From positions 62,001 through 126,000 of the forward strand of contig JAURVB010009077.1 in the NCBI GenBank assembly GCA_033002965.1: 64,000 nucleotides of DNA. The letters are read 5' to 3'. The DNA comes from Piper betle. Its lineage: Eukaryota; Streptophyta; Magnoliopsida; Piperales; Piperaceae. Positions 62,201-64,000 of this stretch are shown one piece after another; positions within the stretch are counted from its first letter, which is position 1; each line of letters starts with the position of its first letter. The notes below the pieces were generated by a model. It searched no databases and was not told the origin of the DNA. It saw only the letters and a list, made by a program, of their open reading frames with translations. A program made the translations under genes and the position numbers.

Positions 62201-62955
62201 CATTAAGTCTCTTTCCATCCTCCGTTCAGTCAGAAATGCTTCCATCTTCCGGCCATCGGAAATATAAAAACCTCACTAATCAGGCTAAAGTCATGACCTG
62301 CATCTATTTTGCACCTACAGACAAACGCAAAAAGCTCCGGATGTGCAAAAGGTTAGTAACCGTTAAAAAATGGAATAAGATTATGGGACACAGAACGAAT
62401 AAAAATAACACCTCAAAGAATAAAGCAAACAGGAATGCATACCTCATTAAAAGCAGGGAACATGCCGACGGAATACGACGCGCCCCACGACGTACACCAC
62501 GGCAAAGATTGAACTCGACGGACGATAACGGCAAAATGAACGCGATGAACAACAAATAGCAGGGCGGCTGGCTTACACACATCGTCCTCATTGTATTGCG
62601 GTTTAATGCGTTTCACCCAAATGTTTGTACAAATTTTGATCCTGGAGTTTACGTTTTAAGCATATTTCATTTGATGGTTTACTGCAAAAACAATTTCAAA
62701 CTAATGAAATTGAATCAGATCACTCCCTCTGAAATCTCCTTCACTAGTCAAATTCAAGGCTCCAAAACATATGTACAATATGATGGTTGGATGGGTAGAT
62801 CATCTCGTCGTCCTTCCAATATCGACTCCCATGTCAAAAGATTGGAACTTTGCGACGGCCGCCGTTCTCGTCCCAAGGCAACCAACGCCGGTCAGAAAGA
62901 GAGAGTTTTTAGGAGATACAAATATGGTTTCACAAACCTGCTCTACATAATACCT
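59240..62955. other. Long intergenic region, gene-poor
   Basis: AT-rich DNA with an aat trinucleotide run at 60022-60040. No gene, RNA or recognisable transposon protein was found. A short basic frame on the minus strand at 61707-62096 lies in a weakly repeated segment (see 61730-62255). Confidence 0.45.
61730..62255. repeat. Diverged tandem duplication in intergenic DNA
   Basis: About 61730-61945 and 62099-62255 share, in order, cacatcttccacc, atccacc, ctttttcttcat, attttgaca, gattt, tttc, tcagaaatgct/tcaagaaatgct and atcttc. A weaker third resemblance (gcaggaagctt, cagtt) links 61625-61690 to 61966-61990. The origin is unknown. Confidence 0.5.
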
Positions 62956-62958
62956 CTC

Positions 62959-63554
62959 TCAGTCGCCTGCTTTAGACATCACCGACAACCTGCTCGGCCG
63001 AGGTCGGAAGGAGGCGCGGCGCCTCTGCTGGTGGGAGGAAGGGCGGATGAGCGCCGCGAGCGCCCGCTTCACCCACTCACCCTCCACCGTCCCGATCCGG
63101 ACCAGGGAGTTCGTCATCGCCGACCTGCGCGCGTTGAGCCTGTTCGACGGCGACGACACGGCCGAGCCGAAGCCCTTGTGGAGGCTGCACCGGAAAGAAC
63201 CGGGGTGGGTGGTCGGCGAGCACATGCACGTCTTCTTCTGCGGCAGCGGGGACTGCTTGTTGACCACCTGCCGGTCCCGGGCGGGCACGGCGGCGATGGA
63301 GCGGCCTGGGGAGATGGGGCGGTGGCGGTCGATGGAGAATCGGACGGACGAGGTGGACGGAGGCGACGAGTAGAGGTTCACCCGGGTGGGGGACGCCGAT
63401 CTCTGCAGGAAAGAGGTGGAGTGGGAGGAGAAGCCTGCCGAGGAAGAAGCGAATGCAGACGACGGTTGGGAGAAGACGGAGGCCGAGTAGATGGCCGGCG
63501 ACGAAGAAGGAGGTGCATCGTTCCGCTAGATCGCCTAGACGATTGCGCCGCCAT
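62959..63554 (-). CDS. Plant serine-rich protein of unknown function
   Basis: Single exon, start MAAQSSRRSSG at 63554. Main parts: SSAGFSSHSTSFLQRSASPT, RVNLYSSPPSTSSVRFSID, KTCMCSPTTHPGSFRCSLHK (Cys motif), then LNARRSAMTNSLVRIGTVEG, EWVKRALAALIRPSSH and RPSRLSVMSKAGD to the stop. This order is conserved in a plant-specific family of about 200 residues annotated only as serine-rich protein-related; no activity is established. One base is missing near 63517-63520 between SSGT and APPSSSPAIYS, so as written the start codon leads into a different frame that ends near 63378. All else is intact. Confidence 0.87.
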
Positions 63555-63686
63555 TGATGGTCGGATGAAAATGAGTTCGGATCGATCTAATGTATGATTT
63601 GGGAGGGGGCGGAGAAGAAGAAGGCCGGAAAGAATTGGGGAATTTGGGAGGTGGATTTGGCAAACCTGGAGCACATCCACCGTCAC

Positions 63687-63694
63687 TATTTATA
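63687..63694 (-). promoter_or_regulatory. TATA box of the serine-rich protein gene
   Basis: The minus strand reads TATAAATA 133 bases upstream of the ATG at 63554, a normal position for a plant core promoter with a leader of about 100 bases. Supported by sequence match and position only. Confidence 0.55.
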
Positions 63695-64000
63695 CTACTT
63701 TTGGCTCTTAACTTAACCACCCCCACCCCTGCATTAACCGTGGTTTGGTTAGACAGGTTAGGAGTTGCATCCACCGTTTTCGTTTTCTTTTCCTGTGGGC
63801 CTCGGTTTCGTGGCGGTTGGGGTTGGGGTTGGGGCTCCCCACGAAATGGGGCTTGCCTTTGTCGGAAATTACGATACATAATAAATATTATGCCATTCCT
63901 TGGGATCTCATTTTTTCTATCAAAACTGCTCTTGCCAACGCCACACGTATTAATTACTTTTAGCCATGATTCTTAAATAAAAAAATGATGAATAAAATAT

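Noticed and set aside
62596..63597. 333-residue plus-strand frame
   Set aside because: It is the antisense shadow of the conserved serine-rich protein on the minus strand.

Overview
This is nuclear DNA of a flowering plant. Genes are split into many short exons with GT-AG introns and AT-rich intergenic DNA. All recognisable products are plant housekeeping genes, and there are Ty1/copia retrotransposons and small non-autonomous DNA elements. GC-rich first exons next to AT-rich introns (glycosyltransferase, pyrophosphatase, TTM, serine-rich protein) hint at a monocot, but the species cannot be named from the sequence.

Layout, left to right. 0-1 kb: 3' end of an unidentified gene (+). 2.1-4.6 kb: intact GT47 exostosin-type glycosyltransferase (+). 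5.1-9.2 kb: scrambled sucrose-phosphate synthase pseudogene (-). 9.4-18.1 kb: repeat nest made of an antisense copia relic whose reverse transcriptase is split by (TA)n-flanked GC-rich foldback elements, plus two hAT-like elements with 8-bp target duplications. 18.3-18.9 kb: CYTH/TTM phosphatase (-). 19.5-21.8 kb: cysteinyl-tRNA synthetase pseudogene (-). 22.6-26.6 kb: type I vacuolar H+-pyrophosphatase (-). 29.2-32.1 kb: SLC35F/EamA transporter (-). 34.1-36.6 kb: OS-9 pseudogene (+). 37.9-42.5 kb: second antisense copia element with one LTR. 43.1-43.7 kb: SAM-domain protein (+), preceded by a strong inverted repeat. 44.9-50.8 kb: RAD4/XPC repair gene lacking a visible first exon (+). 51.2-54.9 kb: cytosolic phosphoglucomutase pseudogene (-). 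56.0-59.2 kb: nodulin-like MFS transporter (-). 63.0-63.6 kb: small serine-rich protein (-). The stretches between are mostly AT-rich with nothing recognisable.

The genes are unrelated neighbours, not a cluster or pathway, although SPS, phosphoglucomutase and pyrophosphatase all touch sucrose/hexose-phosphate metabolism. Two observations dominate. First, four genes (SPS, CysRS, OS-9, PGM) are true pseudogenes, with nonsense codons, lost catalytic exons or both, as expected of a fractionating duplicated segment. Second, nearly every other multi-exon gene is complete except for a one-base length error, usually a loss in a homopolymer. That pattern is what uncorrected long-read sequence gives, and it must be excluded before those genes are called dead. 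The most novel material is the 13.27-17.11 kb block of GC-rich elements inserted into a TATATA codon stretch of a copia reverse transcriptase.
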